Source: Firmicutes bacterium UBA7523
Lineage (GTDB): Bacteria; Bacillota; Dethiobacteria; Dethiobacterales; Dethiobacteraceae
Length of the DNA: 17,477 nt
Assembly: GCA_002479415.1 (NCBI GenBank)
Contig: DLMZ01000058.1
Span: forward strand, 1 to 17,477
Reading direction: 5' to 3'
The notes below the pieces were generated by a model that saw only the letters and a list, made by a program, of their open reading frames with translations, did no database searches and had not been told where the DNA came from. Shown piece after piece: positions 1 to 7,150 of this stretch. Made by a program: the position numbers and the translations under genes. Each line of letters begins with the position of its first letter. Positions within the stretch are counted from its first letter, which is position 1.

Positions 1-1266
1 GAAACCACAGTTGTTGTTGCAACATTTGGCACAACTGCAGTAGAAATCGTTGAAGTTAAAAATAACACCGATACCGTTTATGCTGGTCATCCGGCAAAAA
101 TTCTTGAGCCAACCTCAGGTAATAAAGCTAGCTTTAACTTAAAGGCCACAACCGGCAACGAAATACCTGCAGGTAAAATCGTTGTGGTAGAGCTGGAAGG
201 CGCAACATTTGATGCTACAACTCCCTTTGTTTTAGAAGGAAGGGACGGCACAGGCGCCTGGGGTGCAAGAGCAGCAACTATTAACCTGTATTCCGACGAC
301 ACCAAAGCATGGTTCGAAACAGACGAAGCTGGAGCATGGGCTGCTACCACCGAACTGAGAATCACTGACATTAACCTCCCAGCAGCAGGTGATGCCGCCG
401 CAGGCGACATTAAAGTTAAAGTAAGCGGCAACCTTGGCGCCAGCGGTACAGTAGAACTTGGTAAAGTTGCCAAGCCCTTCACTGTAGCAGCCGACATGAC
501 TCGCCTTGCTTACCCCGGTGCTGCACAAGCAGGTGCTAACGTTACCATTAAAGAAGCTGCAAAAGCAACTATTCTTGTGGACACACTGCTTTTTGGTCTG
601 CCCACAGGCGTAACCTTTAACGGTACTCCGACTGTAGAGGTAACCACTGGTGATATGGTAATCGGCGCTGTAAGTATTAATGCCGATGGCAAGCTGGAAA
701 TTCCCGTAACTAGCGTAAGCACCACACCCAGCACCATTACTATCAGCAAAATCAAGTATGATGTTGCACGTGCCGCCATTGAAGGCGATGCAAATGTATC
801 AGTTTCAGCAAAATCTGCTCCTGTTAACTGGTTAGATACCAAGACTATCGTAAGCGCTCTTGCTGCTCGCATAGGGAACGTTGCTGCTAAGACAGTATTC
901 ACCATCGGTTCCTCTAGCTACACACTTGATGGCGCAACTTTGACTATGGACGTAGCTCCTGTAATCAAGAACGGCCGCACCTTGTTGCCCCTTCGCTTTG
1001 CTGCAGAAGCAGTAGGCGTTAGCTCTGACAACATTATCTGGGATTCCGTTCGCAGAACTGTAACCCTGATTCGTGGCGACCGTGTTGTACAGGTACAAAT
1101 CGGCAGCACCACAATGCTGATAAACGGCATTGCAATCACCATGGACGTAGCACCAGAAATCATGGATGGCCGTACAATGTTACCCATCCGTGCAATCAGT
1201 ACTGCACTAAATGCCTCCGTTGCCTGGGATGAAGTAGCAAAGACTGTTACCATCACAGCTAACTAA
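1..1266 (+). CDS. Cysteine-free surface protein with C-terminal CAO-N repeats (5' partial)
   Basis: The frame is open from base 1 and ends at TAA 1264-1266, so the true start lies upstream; 421 residues are visible. The GTG at 184 is internal, because coding-like sequence continues before it in frame. The first roughly 290 residues are rich in Ala, Thr, Val and Gly and look like beta-sandwich extracellular modules. The last roughly 120 residues are two copies of the CAO-N fold (PF07833-like), with the signature motifs IKNGRTLLPLRF, MDGRTMLPIRA and VAWDEVAKTVTI. In Clostridia this domain is a common tail on exported proteins; its function is not settled. No cysteine is seen. Codon choice differs from the neighbours (many GGC, AAC and GTA codons, few GGG or GTG), as in strongly expressed genes. 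It could be an S-layer or other abundant surface protein, but the N-terminus is missing and no SLH domain is visible. Confidence 0.85.
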   Translation, partial: ETTVVVATFGTTAVEIVEVKNNTDTVYAGHPAKILEPTSGNKASFNLKATTGNEIPAGKIVVVELEGATFDATTPFVLEGRDGTGAWGARAATINLYSDDTKAWFETDEAGAWAATTELRITDINLPAAGDAAAGDIKVKVSGNLGASGTVELGKVAKPFTVAADMTRLAYPGAAQAGANVTIKEAAKATILVDTLLFGLPTGVTFNGTPTVEVTTGDMVIGAVSINADGKLEIPVTSVSTTPSTITISKIKYDVARAAIEGDANVSVSAKSAPVNWLDTKTIVSALAARIGNVAAKTVFTIGSSSYTLDGATLTMDVAPVIKNGRTLLPLRFAAEAVGVSSDNIIWDSVRRTVTLIRGDRVVQVQIGSTTMLINGIAITMDVAPEIMDGRTMLPIRAISTALNASVAWDEVAKTVTITAN

Positions 1267-1281
1267 TTAAACAGCTACTAG

Positions 1282-1309
1282 GAAACGCTCCGTTAACACG
1301 GAGCGTTTC
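1282..1309 (+). terminator. Rho-independent terminator
   Basis: A perfect 12-bp stem (1282-1293 with 1298-1309, GAAACGCTCCGT and its complement) encloses a 4-base loop, TAAC. It starts 16 bases after the stop codon at 1266 and is followed by the T-rich stretch TCTCTATTTATG. It should end the transcript of the surface-protein gene and isolate it from the next operon. Confidence 0.88.
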
Positions 1310-1400
1310 TCTATTTATGTGTGTCAAATAGCGGGATGGCTGCCATTATTTAAACAAGGGTTCTTACAGGAAATAAACATGCTATGTTGAAATATTAGAA

Positions 1401-1428
1401 GAAACCTATAGCGAATATTTACGTCTAA
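1401..1428 (+). promoter_or_regulatory. ECF-sigma-type promoter upstream of the NamZ-like gene
   Basis: GAAAC at 1401-1405 is followed, after exactly 16 bases, by CGTC at 1422-1425, extended as CGTCTAAA. This matches the GAAAC-N16-CGTC form known for Bacillus ECF sigma factors. The predicted transcript start, near 1432, leaves a leader of about 50 bases before the ATG at 1483. The -10 shares GTCTAA with the candidate promoter of the ECF sigma gene at 5003-5031. I found no convincing housekeeping promoter in this gap. Recognition by the local sigma factor is inferred. Confidence 0.55.
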
Positions 1429-1482
1429 AGGTAACGAACACCTATCGCTAGCATACAACCTGAGAAAAGGAAGGACACGTAA

Positions 1483-3042
1483 ATGAAAAAAGTACATCTT
1501 AAAATATTGGCATTGTTATTGGTGGCTGCTTTGATTTTCGGGGTGCTTTCCGCTGGTGTTGTTTTTGCCGCGCCGGTGGTGAAGCTTGGGAATGAGGTTC
1601 TCCTTGAAAAGCAAATGCATCTGGTAAGGGGAAAGCGGGTAGGTCTTGTTACCAATCAGACCGGGGTGGACGGCCGAGGAAGAAGCTTGGTTAATGTTTT
1701 TGCGGAGCATCCTGAGATTAATCTAGTCGCTTTGTATGCGCCAGAGCACGGCATAGATGGCCAGGCCAAAGCGGGGGCGTATGTTCCTTCTACCGTTCAT
1801 CCGACGCTGGGAATCCCTATACACAGCCTTTACGGGCCGACGAGGAAGCCCAGTGCGGCAATGATGGCAGGTGTGGATGTGCTAGTATTTGATATGCAGG
1901 ATGTTGGCTCAAGGACTTACACGTATATGTCCACCATGAATTATTGCATGGTGGCGGCGAAGGAAAATAATAAGCCTATCGTGATATTGGATCGGCCGAA
2001 TCCGGTGGGCGGGTTGATTGTGGAGGGGCCGGTGATGGAGGACAGATTTATTACTTTTGTAGGAGTGGATAATCTGCCTATGGCTCACGGTATGACGGCG
2101 GGGGAGTTGGCTCTATTTTTTAACAGGAAAATTGGAGCCGATGTAAAAGTGGTGAAAATGGAGGGTTATACTCGTGATATGATTTGGCAGAACACAGGCT
2201 TAACTTGGGTGCAGACTTCTCCTAATATCCCCACTATTGAATCGGCGTTTGGATATATGGCTACCGGCTTAGGGGAAGGTACAGGCATTTACATGGCAGA
2301 TAGGTTTCAGTGGATTGGCGGCAAGGGGATTAACGCCAACACATTTGCAAATTTGTTGAATAATGCGGGGCTGCCCGGTGTAATATTTGTGCCGGAGCTA
2401 ATAAACGGCGTAGGCGGAGTGCGGTTAAATATCACGGACTACCGCATGTTTAATCCGGCAAGATCTGGGTTCTTTGCTCTGGCTTATGCCAAACAGCTCA
2501 CTAATTTTACTGTGCCTAAAAGCGGGAGTACCGCAGCCTCCATTGTGATGTTCGATAAAATCATGGGGACGGATAAAGTGGGGCAGTGGCTGGAGCAGCG
2601 ACTGACTCCGCAACAGATATTGGCTAACTATAGTCCAGGGTTAAATAAATTTAAAGAAGAGCGGAAGCAGTATTTGATTTACGGCAGTGCCACGGACTTT
2701 ATCAGGATACGGGTTAGCGGCCGGTTTGTGTATTTTGATGTGGAGCCATTTATTGATAAGCAGCATAGAGTAATTGTGCCGCTGCGGGCAATCGGTGAGG
2801 CCTTGAATGCAGATGTGAATTGGAATCAGGCTACGCGGGCGGTTACCGTTCGCAGTGAAGGGAAGACGGTGGTGCTCACTGTGGGCAGCAAACGGGCTTT
2901 AGTTGACGGGCAGGAGCGCTTTATGGATACTGTGCCTGTGATTAAAAACGGCCGAACTATGATTCCGGTTCGCTTTGTTAGTGAATACTTGGGGGCGCAG
3001 GTGAGCTGGGATAGTACCGCTAGAACGGTGAGTGTTAACTAA
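1483..3042 (+). CDS. Exported DUF1343/NamZ-like protein with C-terminal CAO-N domain
   Basis: This 519-residue protein starts at ATG 1483, 8 bases after AAGGAAGG. Residues 1-29 form a Sec signal peptide (cleavage about VVFA-AP). Residues about 35-400 match DUF1343 (PF07075). Its characterised member, NamZ (GH171), is an exo-acting N-acetylmuramidase that removes MurNAc from the non-reducing ends of peptidoglycan fragments. Visible family motifs are GLVTNQTG (54-61), APEHG (86-90, with the conserved Glu88), DVGSRTYTY (140-148), LDRPNPVGG (169-177) and LPMAHGMTAGELA (198-210). The region GLGEGTGIYMADRFQWIGGKG-like (262-282) departs from the EGTN-GRGT-PF-GAPW pattern usual at this place, so activity or substrate may differ. 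Residues about 414-519 are two CAO-N repeats (VPLRAIGEAL, IPVRFVSEYL). The stop overlaps the next gene's ribosome binding site. A role in wall-fragment turnover is likely, but not shown by sequence alone. Confidence 0.88.
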   Translation: MKKVHLKILALLLVAALIFGVLSAGVVFAAPVVKLGNEVLLEKQMHLVRGKRVGLVTNQTGVDGRGRSLVNVFAEHPEINLVALYAPEHGIDGQAKAGAYVPSTVHPTLGIPIHSLYGPTRKPSAAMMAGVDVLVFDMQDVGSRTYTYMSTMNYCMVAAKENNKPIVILDRPNPVGGLIVEGPVMEDRFITFVGVDNLPMAHGMTAGELALFFNRKIGADVKVVKMEGYTRDMIWQNTGLTWVQTSPNIPTIESAFGYMATGLGEGTGIYMADRFQWIGGKGINANTFANLLNNAGLPGVIFVPELINGVGGVRLNITDYRMFNPARSGFFALAYAKQLTNFTVPKSGSTAASIVMFDKIMGTDKVGQWLEQRLTPQQILANYSPGLNKFKEERKQYLIYGSATDFIRIRVSGRFVYFDVEPFIDKQHRVIVPLRAIGEALNADVNWNQATRAVTVRSEGKTVVLTVGSKRALVDGQERFMDTVPVIKNGRTMIPVRFVSEYLGAQVSWDSTARTVSVN

Positions 3043-3052
3043 GGAGGCGCCA

Positions 3053-4933
3053 ATGTTAAAAACGAAATTAATGATTGCTACGCTGGTGCTTTTAATTGCA
3101 GGAATATTTATTTCCTCCGCAGCGGGAGCACGTTATGTTATGCCTGCAGGCTACAGTGAAGCTTCGGAGCTATGGCGTGATTTGGGGTATGTCCCGGCGG
3201 GAAGCGCAGACGGCAGTGAAGGCTCTCCTTATGATGTGATAGTTTGGGGTTCGGATCCTGAAGGGATAGCGGCGGCGCTATCAGCGGCACGCAATGGCTT
3301 AAATACGCTTTTGATAGACAGGCGAGAGCAGGTTGGTGGGCTATTTACTCTTGGGCAGTTGAGCAAGATTGACATGAACTACAACTCGGATAACGTAGCT
3401 GCTCGGCAGTTGGTTACACGGGGAATATTTGAGGAATTTCTGAAAAAAGTTGGGGGAACTGTCTTTGATATTCCCGATGCGCAGCGAGTGTTTGATGATA
3501 TGTTGGCAGCGGAGCCTTTGCTGACTGTACGGTTGGGCCTAAAGCTGGATAAAGCTGAATTGGAAAACGGCAGATTAGTTGCTCTGGGAGTAAGTAAAAA
3601 CGGTGAGCATGAAACGTTTTTCGGCAGGGTTTTTATAGATGCTTCTCAGGATGCAGAGCTGGCTATTCTTGCCGGGGTGCCTTTTACGGAGGGTTTTGAG
3701 GATATTGGTATGCCAGGACGCTTCCAGGCGAGTACTCTGGTTTTTGCTCTGGAAGGAGTAAACTGGCCTAGGGTGATGTGGGAGAATATCGTGGTGGACA
3801 AGCGACGTAGTTCGGCGGCTACCTTTCGTGCTGGTTGGGGCTATGACCAGCATGTAAAAAGTTATGTTCCGGAGAACGAGAGAATAGCTTTTCGCGGATT
3901 TAATATGGTTCGTCAAAAGGATGGCTTAGTATTTATTAACGGGCTACTGATATATGGGGTGGACCCGTATGATAAAAGTGCCAGGTCAGAAGCCAAAGCG
4001 GAGGCACAAAAAGAAGCGTACCGTTTTGTGGAGTTTGTCAGGGAAAATTTGCCCGGATTTGCCAAGGCCAATATAGCCTCCTTCGCCTCAGAGCTTTATG
4101 TGCGGGAGAGCAGGCATATGCAGGCGCTATACAGACTAACTATAGATGATGTGCTGGAAAACCGGGATCAGTGGGATCGAATAGGCTATGGCAGCTATCC
4201 TGTGGATATTCAGGCAGTGAGTAAGAACCAGCCGGGGTATGTGGTTGGAGCGCCGGAAATGTATGCTGTGCCTTTTCGCAGCCTTGTGCCGCCTAATTTG
4301 GCAAACCTGCTGGTTGTGGGCCGCTCGGCCGGTTATGATTCTCTGGCTCACGGCAGCGCCAGAGTGGTGCCTGTGGGAATGACGGGCGGCCAGGCAGCCG
4401 GAGTGGCTGCTGCGTACTCTTTAGCAACAGATAATGATTTTATAACTATTGCCGGTGACAGGGCTGCCATAGAGTTTATACAGGAAGTGCTCTCAAGCCA
4501 GGGGGCGTTTGTTGGGCCTGGTAGAACGGAGCTGCCTGCTGTTGCAGTTGATGAAGGGTATTCGGTTCTTTGCAGGCTGCGCAGCCTGGGACTTGTGGCC
4601 GGAGGGTACGGCAATGAATATTATCTAGATAGTCCTCTTGGCAATCAGGCTTTTTTAAATCTGCTGTTTCATGGTTCATCCCGTGTATTGCACCTGGCCG
4701 GAGCAGAGGAGCAGGCTGCGAAGATGTATTTTGTAACCTCTCCGGAGAGCGGTAGCGTTACCGGGGAGAATGTGGAAAAACTGGTGCGTGAATTTATCCG
4801 TTATAATGTTCACTTAACGGAAGCTGTGGAAAAGAGCGCATTGAATAACCTGAATCTTAGCGATGGAGATATTTCCCGGCGGGTGCTGTATGAAGCTGTA
4901 TGGAGTTATTTGGATGATTTGCGTGGCTTGTAG
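3053..4933 (+). CDS. Exported FAD-dependent oxidoreductase (FAD_oxidored-like)
   Basis: Start ATG 3053 is chosen because AAGGAGG (3041-3047) lies 5 bases before it. An upstream in-frame GTG at 3032 sits before that site and inside the preceding gene. The 626-residue protein opens with a hydrophobic export signal (residues 4-26, ending SSAAGA). A Rossmann FAD-binding segment follows: DVIVWGSDPEGIAAALSAAR (61-80), acidic strand end LLIDRRE and GGLFT (95-99). The usual middle Gly of GxGxxG is Asp68. Near residues 425-470 the second FAD segment is seen (LLVVGRSAGYDS, GMTGGQAAGVAAAYS). Together these fit the PF12831 family, whose substrates are mostly unknown. A C-terminal piece (about 500-545, RSLGLVAGGYGNEYYLDSP) resembles a worn SLH repeat. 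It follows the NamZ-like gene by 10 bases, so the two are probably cotranscribed. The substrate cannot be told from the sequence. Confidence 0.87.
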   Translation: MLKTKLMIATLVLLIAGIFISSAAGARYVMPAGYSEASELWRDLGYVPAGSADGSEGSPYDVIVWGSDPEGIAAALSAARNGLNTLLIDRREQVGGLFTLGQLSKIDMNYNSDNVAARQLVTRGIFEEFLKKVGGTVFDIPDAQRVFDDMLAAEPLLTVRLGLKLDKAELENGRLVALGVSKNGEHETFFGRVFIDASQDAELAILAGVPFTEGFEDIGMPGRFQASTLVFALEGVNWPRVMWENIVVDKRRSSAATFRAGWGYDQHVKSYVPENERIAFRGFNMVRQKDGLVFINGLLIYGVDPYDKSARSEAKAEAQKEAYRFVEFVRENLPGFAKANIASFASELYVRESRHMQALYRLTIDDVLENRDQWDRIGYGSYPVDIQAVSKNQPGYVVGAPEMYAVPFRSLVPPNLANLLVVGRSAGYDSLAHGSARVVPVGMTGGQAAGVAAAYSLATDNDFITIAGDRAAIEFIQEVLSSQGAFVGPGRTELPAVAVDEGYSVLCRLRSLGLVAGGYGNEYYLDSPLGNQAFLNLLFHGSSRVLHLAGAEEQAAKMYFVTSPESGSVTGENVEKLVREFIRYNVHLTEAVEKSALNNLNLSDGDISRRVLYEAVWSYLDDLRGL

Positions 4934-5002
4934 CCATGCTGCTAAGATATGGATGGAACAACAGAAAATTTTTTGGTATACTTGAAAAAAAGAAGGTGCA
5001 TT

Positions 5003-5031
5003 GGAACTTTTGCCCTGACTACTGTGTCTAA
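5003..5031 (+). promoter_or_regulatory. ECF-sigma-type autoregulatory promoter
   Basis: GGAAC at 5003-5007 (GGAACTTTT) is separated by 17 bases from TGTCTAA at 5025-5031. This is the usual -35/-10 layout of ECF promoters and shares GTCTAA with the candidate at 1401-1428. It sits about 45 bases before the sigma gene's ATG at 5078, as expected for positive autoregulation. A transcript from here would begin near 5038, which excludes the longer in-frame ATG at 4949 as its start. Confidence 0.55.
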
Positions 5032-5077
5032 CATAAGTAAGGGTAGAGTTTTTGCATCTGGCAGAGGGAGTCGGAGG

Positions 5078-5746
5078 ATGGAAGCTGTCAGGCAACTAGT
5101 TAACAGAGCACAGAAGCAGGATTTAGAAGCTTTTGAGCAGCTCGTTACGCTCTACCAGGACCGGGTCTACGCTTTGGCACAAAGATTAACAGCCAATCAG
5201 TCGGATGCTCAGGACCTGGCACAAGAAGCGTTTATCCGAGCTTATCGTGCTTTGCATAACTTTCGTGGTGATGCTGATTTTGGCACATGGCTTCACCGGA
5301 TTACAGTGAATGCCTGGTTAAACGATAAGCGCAAGTCCCAGCTTCATACCGTAGTATCGCTGGATGAGCCTATTAATACTGATGAGGGCCAGTTGTCAAG
5401 GGAGATTCCTTCCTGGGACAATAACCCGGAAAATGTCGTGCTTGCTCACCAAATGAGCGATTTAATGCAAAATTCCTTGGACGGTTTGCCTAAGGAGCAG
5501 AAAGTGGTGCTGTTGCTCCGTGAGCTTGAGGACTTGTCTTATGATGAAATAGCGGCCACATTAAACTGTTCAATCGGGACTGTTCGGTCCAGGCTCAGCA
5601 GAGCAAGGGATGCTTTGCGAAAACAAGTTATAGCCAGGGCTCGTGCCACCGGTATCAATCTTGGCGGTGCGGGAACTTTTGAAGAAGAAACAAAAGTAAT
5701 TCATCATTGTCCGGAAAGGAGGGCGAGAGCGCGTGAGATGCTCTGA
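5078..5746 (+). CDS. ECF-family RNA polymerase sigma factor
   Basis: The start is ATG 5078, preceded by GAGGGAG (5064-5070) at 7 bases. This gives a 222-residue protein beginning MEAVRQLVNRAQKQD, the normal ECF start; an in-frame ATG at 4949 would add 43 unrelated residues upstream of the likely promoter. Region 2 covers about residues 5-90, with DAQDLAQEAFIRAYRAL (43-59) and the FGTWLHRITVNAWLNDKRK helix (68-86). Region 4 covers about 130-184, with LPKEQKVVLLLRELEDLSY and the helix-turn-helix EIAATLNCSIGTVRSRLSRA. No sigma regions 1 or 3 are present. The last 37 residues (186-222) are an extra tail that runs through the next gene's ribosome binding site. The anti-sigma gene overlaps by 14 bases, so the pair is translationally linked. 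Likely targets are its own promoter and that of the NamZ-like operon. Confidence 0.93.
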   Translation: MEAVRQLVNRAQKQDLEAFEQLVTLYQDRVYALAQRLTANQSDAQDLAQEAFIRAYRALHNFRGDADFGTWLHRITVNAWLNDKRKSQLHTVVSLDEPINTDEGQLSREIPSWDNNPENVVLAHQMSDLMQNSLDGLPKEQKVVLLLRELEDLSYDEIAATLNCSIGTVRSRLSRARDALRKQVIARARATGINLGGAGTFEEETKVIHHCPERRARAREML

Positions 5747-6839
5747 TGTAAGGGTACTGACGTCTGATTGGTTGGACGGTCTGCTGTCTGAATCACAAAT
5801 GAATACATTCCAAAAGCATTTGGCAAGCTGTCAGTCCTGTTCACGCTACACTACTGAAATGCAGCAAATCCTTGCAGCGTTGTGCAGTACGAACAAAACC
5901 CAAGCCGCTCCCCCCGACTTTACCAACCGGGTAATGAGCCGATTGCGTGAGGAAGAAGCTGCCACTGTCGTTGAGCGCCGTTTTATGCGGTTTCCGTTGA
6001 AAAGCTTGGCAATGGCTGCGTCTATACTGTTGCTGTTGGGAATAAATAATTTTGTAGTCAGTGACTATGTGGCTGGCAAGTTTATTAAGCCGGCCCCGGC
6101 AGGGGAAGCGCCTGTAGCAGAAAAACCAGCGCCCGTAAAGATTGTTGCACAAGCTCCTGCTCCAGAGCTTGTAGACGCTCCAGAGGAAGCTCTTACTAAT
6201 CCGGAAGATATTCTTGCGGCAGCAGTCTCGGAAGAGCCCGTGCAAGAGTTTGTAGAAGAGATTAGACCGGTAGAGATTGAAGTGATGGAACTGGAAAAGC
6301 CATCAAAGCCAGAGCCTATTGTGGTTGCGGAGGCACCAAAGAGTTCTGTGGCACGGAATATCAGTTTAGACGATTTAGTGCTACCTGCTCCCGGAGTATT
6401 TGTAAATGGGAAGAGGGTTACCGAAAGTACGGTAGTCAAGCTATATGTGCCGCAGATTGATGAGGCTGTTAGAGTATTGGCAGCAAACGCCAATATGCAG
6501 GGTCTTGCACCGGCACAGGAGTATACGGCTTCCAGTGCAGATGGTCGCGTAATTAAAGTTTATAGGTACGATGTGCCGTATGCCCAGGCAAATCAATTTG
6601 CCAATGCTGCATATGGGCTGGGCAGGGTAATAGGTGAAGAATGGACTAATGACGACATCACAGGAGAATATGAGCAAAAGCTTGCTGAATATCGTCAATT
6701 AGTAGAAAGAAGCTTGGCTGCCACTGGAGAAGAAGCTGAGCAGCTTAACGAATCTATTAACTCATTAGTGGGCGAATTGGCCATTATGGATAAGAAATCG
6801 AAAGAGATGAAGAGTGTGATTGTCTGGCTCGAAAGCTAA
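5733..6839 (+). CDS. Membrane anti-sigma factor: zinc-finger (ZAS) domain, TM helix, DUF4349-like outer domain
   Basis: This 368-residue protein starts at GTG 5733, 9 bases after AAAGGAGGG and inside the sigma gene. The N-terminal domain has Cys3 and the HxxxCxxC signature (His29, Cys33, Cys36), as in zinc-binding anti-sigma factors that hold a cognate ECF sigma in the cytoplasm. Residues 88-108 (SLAMAASILLLLGINNFVV) form one membrane helix. Residues about 115-205 are a Pro/Ala/Glu-rich linker outside the membrane. The C-terminal 150 residues resemble DUF4349: VKLYVPQIDEAVRVLA, then GRVIGEEWTNDDITGEYEQK and a coiled-coil ending MKSVIVWLES. The likely topology is sigma-binding inside and sensing outside. 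No protease cleavage site can be read from the sequence. Function as the partner of the upstream sigma factor follows from gene order and overlap. Confidence 0.88.
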   Translation: MRCSDVRVLTSDWLDGLLSESQMNTFQKHLASCQSCSRYTTEMQQILAALCSTNKTQAAPPDFTNRVMSRLREEEAATVVERRFMRFPLKSLAMAASILLLLGINNFVVSDYVAGKFIKPAPAGEAPVAEKPAPVKIVAQAPAPELVDAPEEALTNPEDILAAAVSEEPVQEFVEEIRPVEIEVMELEKPSKPEPIVVAEAPKSSVARNISLDDLVLPAPGVFVNGKRVTESTVVKLYVPQIDEAVRVLAANANMQGLAPAQEYTASSADGRVIKVYRYDVPYAQANQFANAAYGLGRVIGEEWTNDDITGEYEQKLAEYRQLVERSLAATGEEAEQLNESINSLVGELAIMDKKSKEMKSVIVWLES

Positions 6840-6840
6840 G

Positions 6841-6964
6841 CCGGGACGCACAAAATGGAGCATTGCTTTGTCACTGCATAACCCCAGCATCCTCGACGTA
6901 TACAGATACGCCTGCGGTACTGGGGTTATTTGTTTCGCGCACTGCACCATTTTGTGCGTCCCGG
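6841..6964. repeat. 124-bp hairpin element with 18-bp perfect terminal inverted repeats
   Basis: Bases 6841-6858 (CCGGGACGCACAAAATGG) are exactly complementary to 6947-6964. The stem can extend inward through GCATTGC (6860-6866) and GCACTGC (6939-6945), with one mismatch inside and one A/A mismatch between the stems. A second perfect 10-bp stem lies inside (6878-6887 with 6920-6929, ATAACCCCAG), and within that CGTAT-ACAG-ATACG (6897-6910). This nested shape suggests a small mobile hairpin element (MITE or REP-like) or a structured RNA end. It begins 2 bases after the anti-sigma stop codon. No clear target duplication flanks it. Confidence 0.8.
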
Positions 6965-7112
6965 GGAATGGGGATGGGGCGCATTGCTTTGTCACTGCAT
7001 AACCCCAGCATCCTCGACGTATACAGATACGCCTGCGGTGCCGGGGTTATTTGTTTCGCGCACTGCACCATTTTGTGCGTCCCGGGGAATGGGGATGGGG
7101 CGCATTGCTTTG
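6860..7112. repeat. 121-bp tandem duplication (2.1 copies)
   Basis: Copy A is 6860-6980 and copy B 6981-7101. They differ at only two bases (6919 A to 7040 G; 6921 T to 7042 C). An 11-base start of a third copy, GCATTGCTTTG, is at 7102-7112. Each copy contains the inner hairpin and the right arm of the inverted repeat (6947-6964; 7068-7085). Only copy A keeps the matching left arm, at 6841-6858. Before copy B, the corresponding stretch at 6961-6980 is replaced by a G-rich sequence (GGGGAATGGGGATGGGG). Confidence 0.9.
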
Positions 7113-7150
7113 CAGATACTAAAGGTAAATATTGTCTGAGAATATATGTA

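Noticed and set aside
87..1256. Minus-strand open frames opposite the first gene
   Set aside because: They mirror the biased codon use of the plus-strand gene, lack ribosome binding sites and have low-complexity Ser/Val/Leu-rich products.
1407..1456. TAGCGA/TCGCTA pairing in the NamZ-like leader as a riboswitch or attenuator
   Set aside because: Only 6 bp pair around a long loop, and no known riboswitch consensus is visible.
2594..2606. GACTGACT half-site inside the NamZ-like gene as a second TetR operator
   Set aside because: The second half-site is absent and the position is deep within a coding region, so it is likely chance.
3032..3052. GTG 3032 as start of the flavoprotein
   Set aside because: It lies inside the preceding gene and upstream of the clear AAGGAGG site that serves ATG 3053.
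4949..5077. Longer N-terminus for the ECF sigma factor from ATG 4949
   Set aside because: The extra 43 residues do not resemble sigma factors, no ribosome binding site precedes them, and the likely promoter lies inside them.
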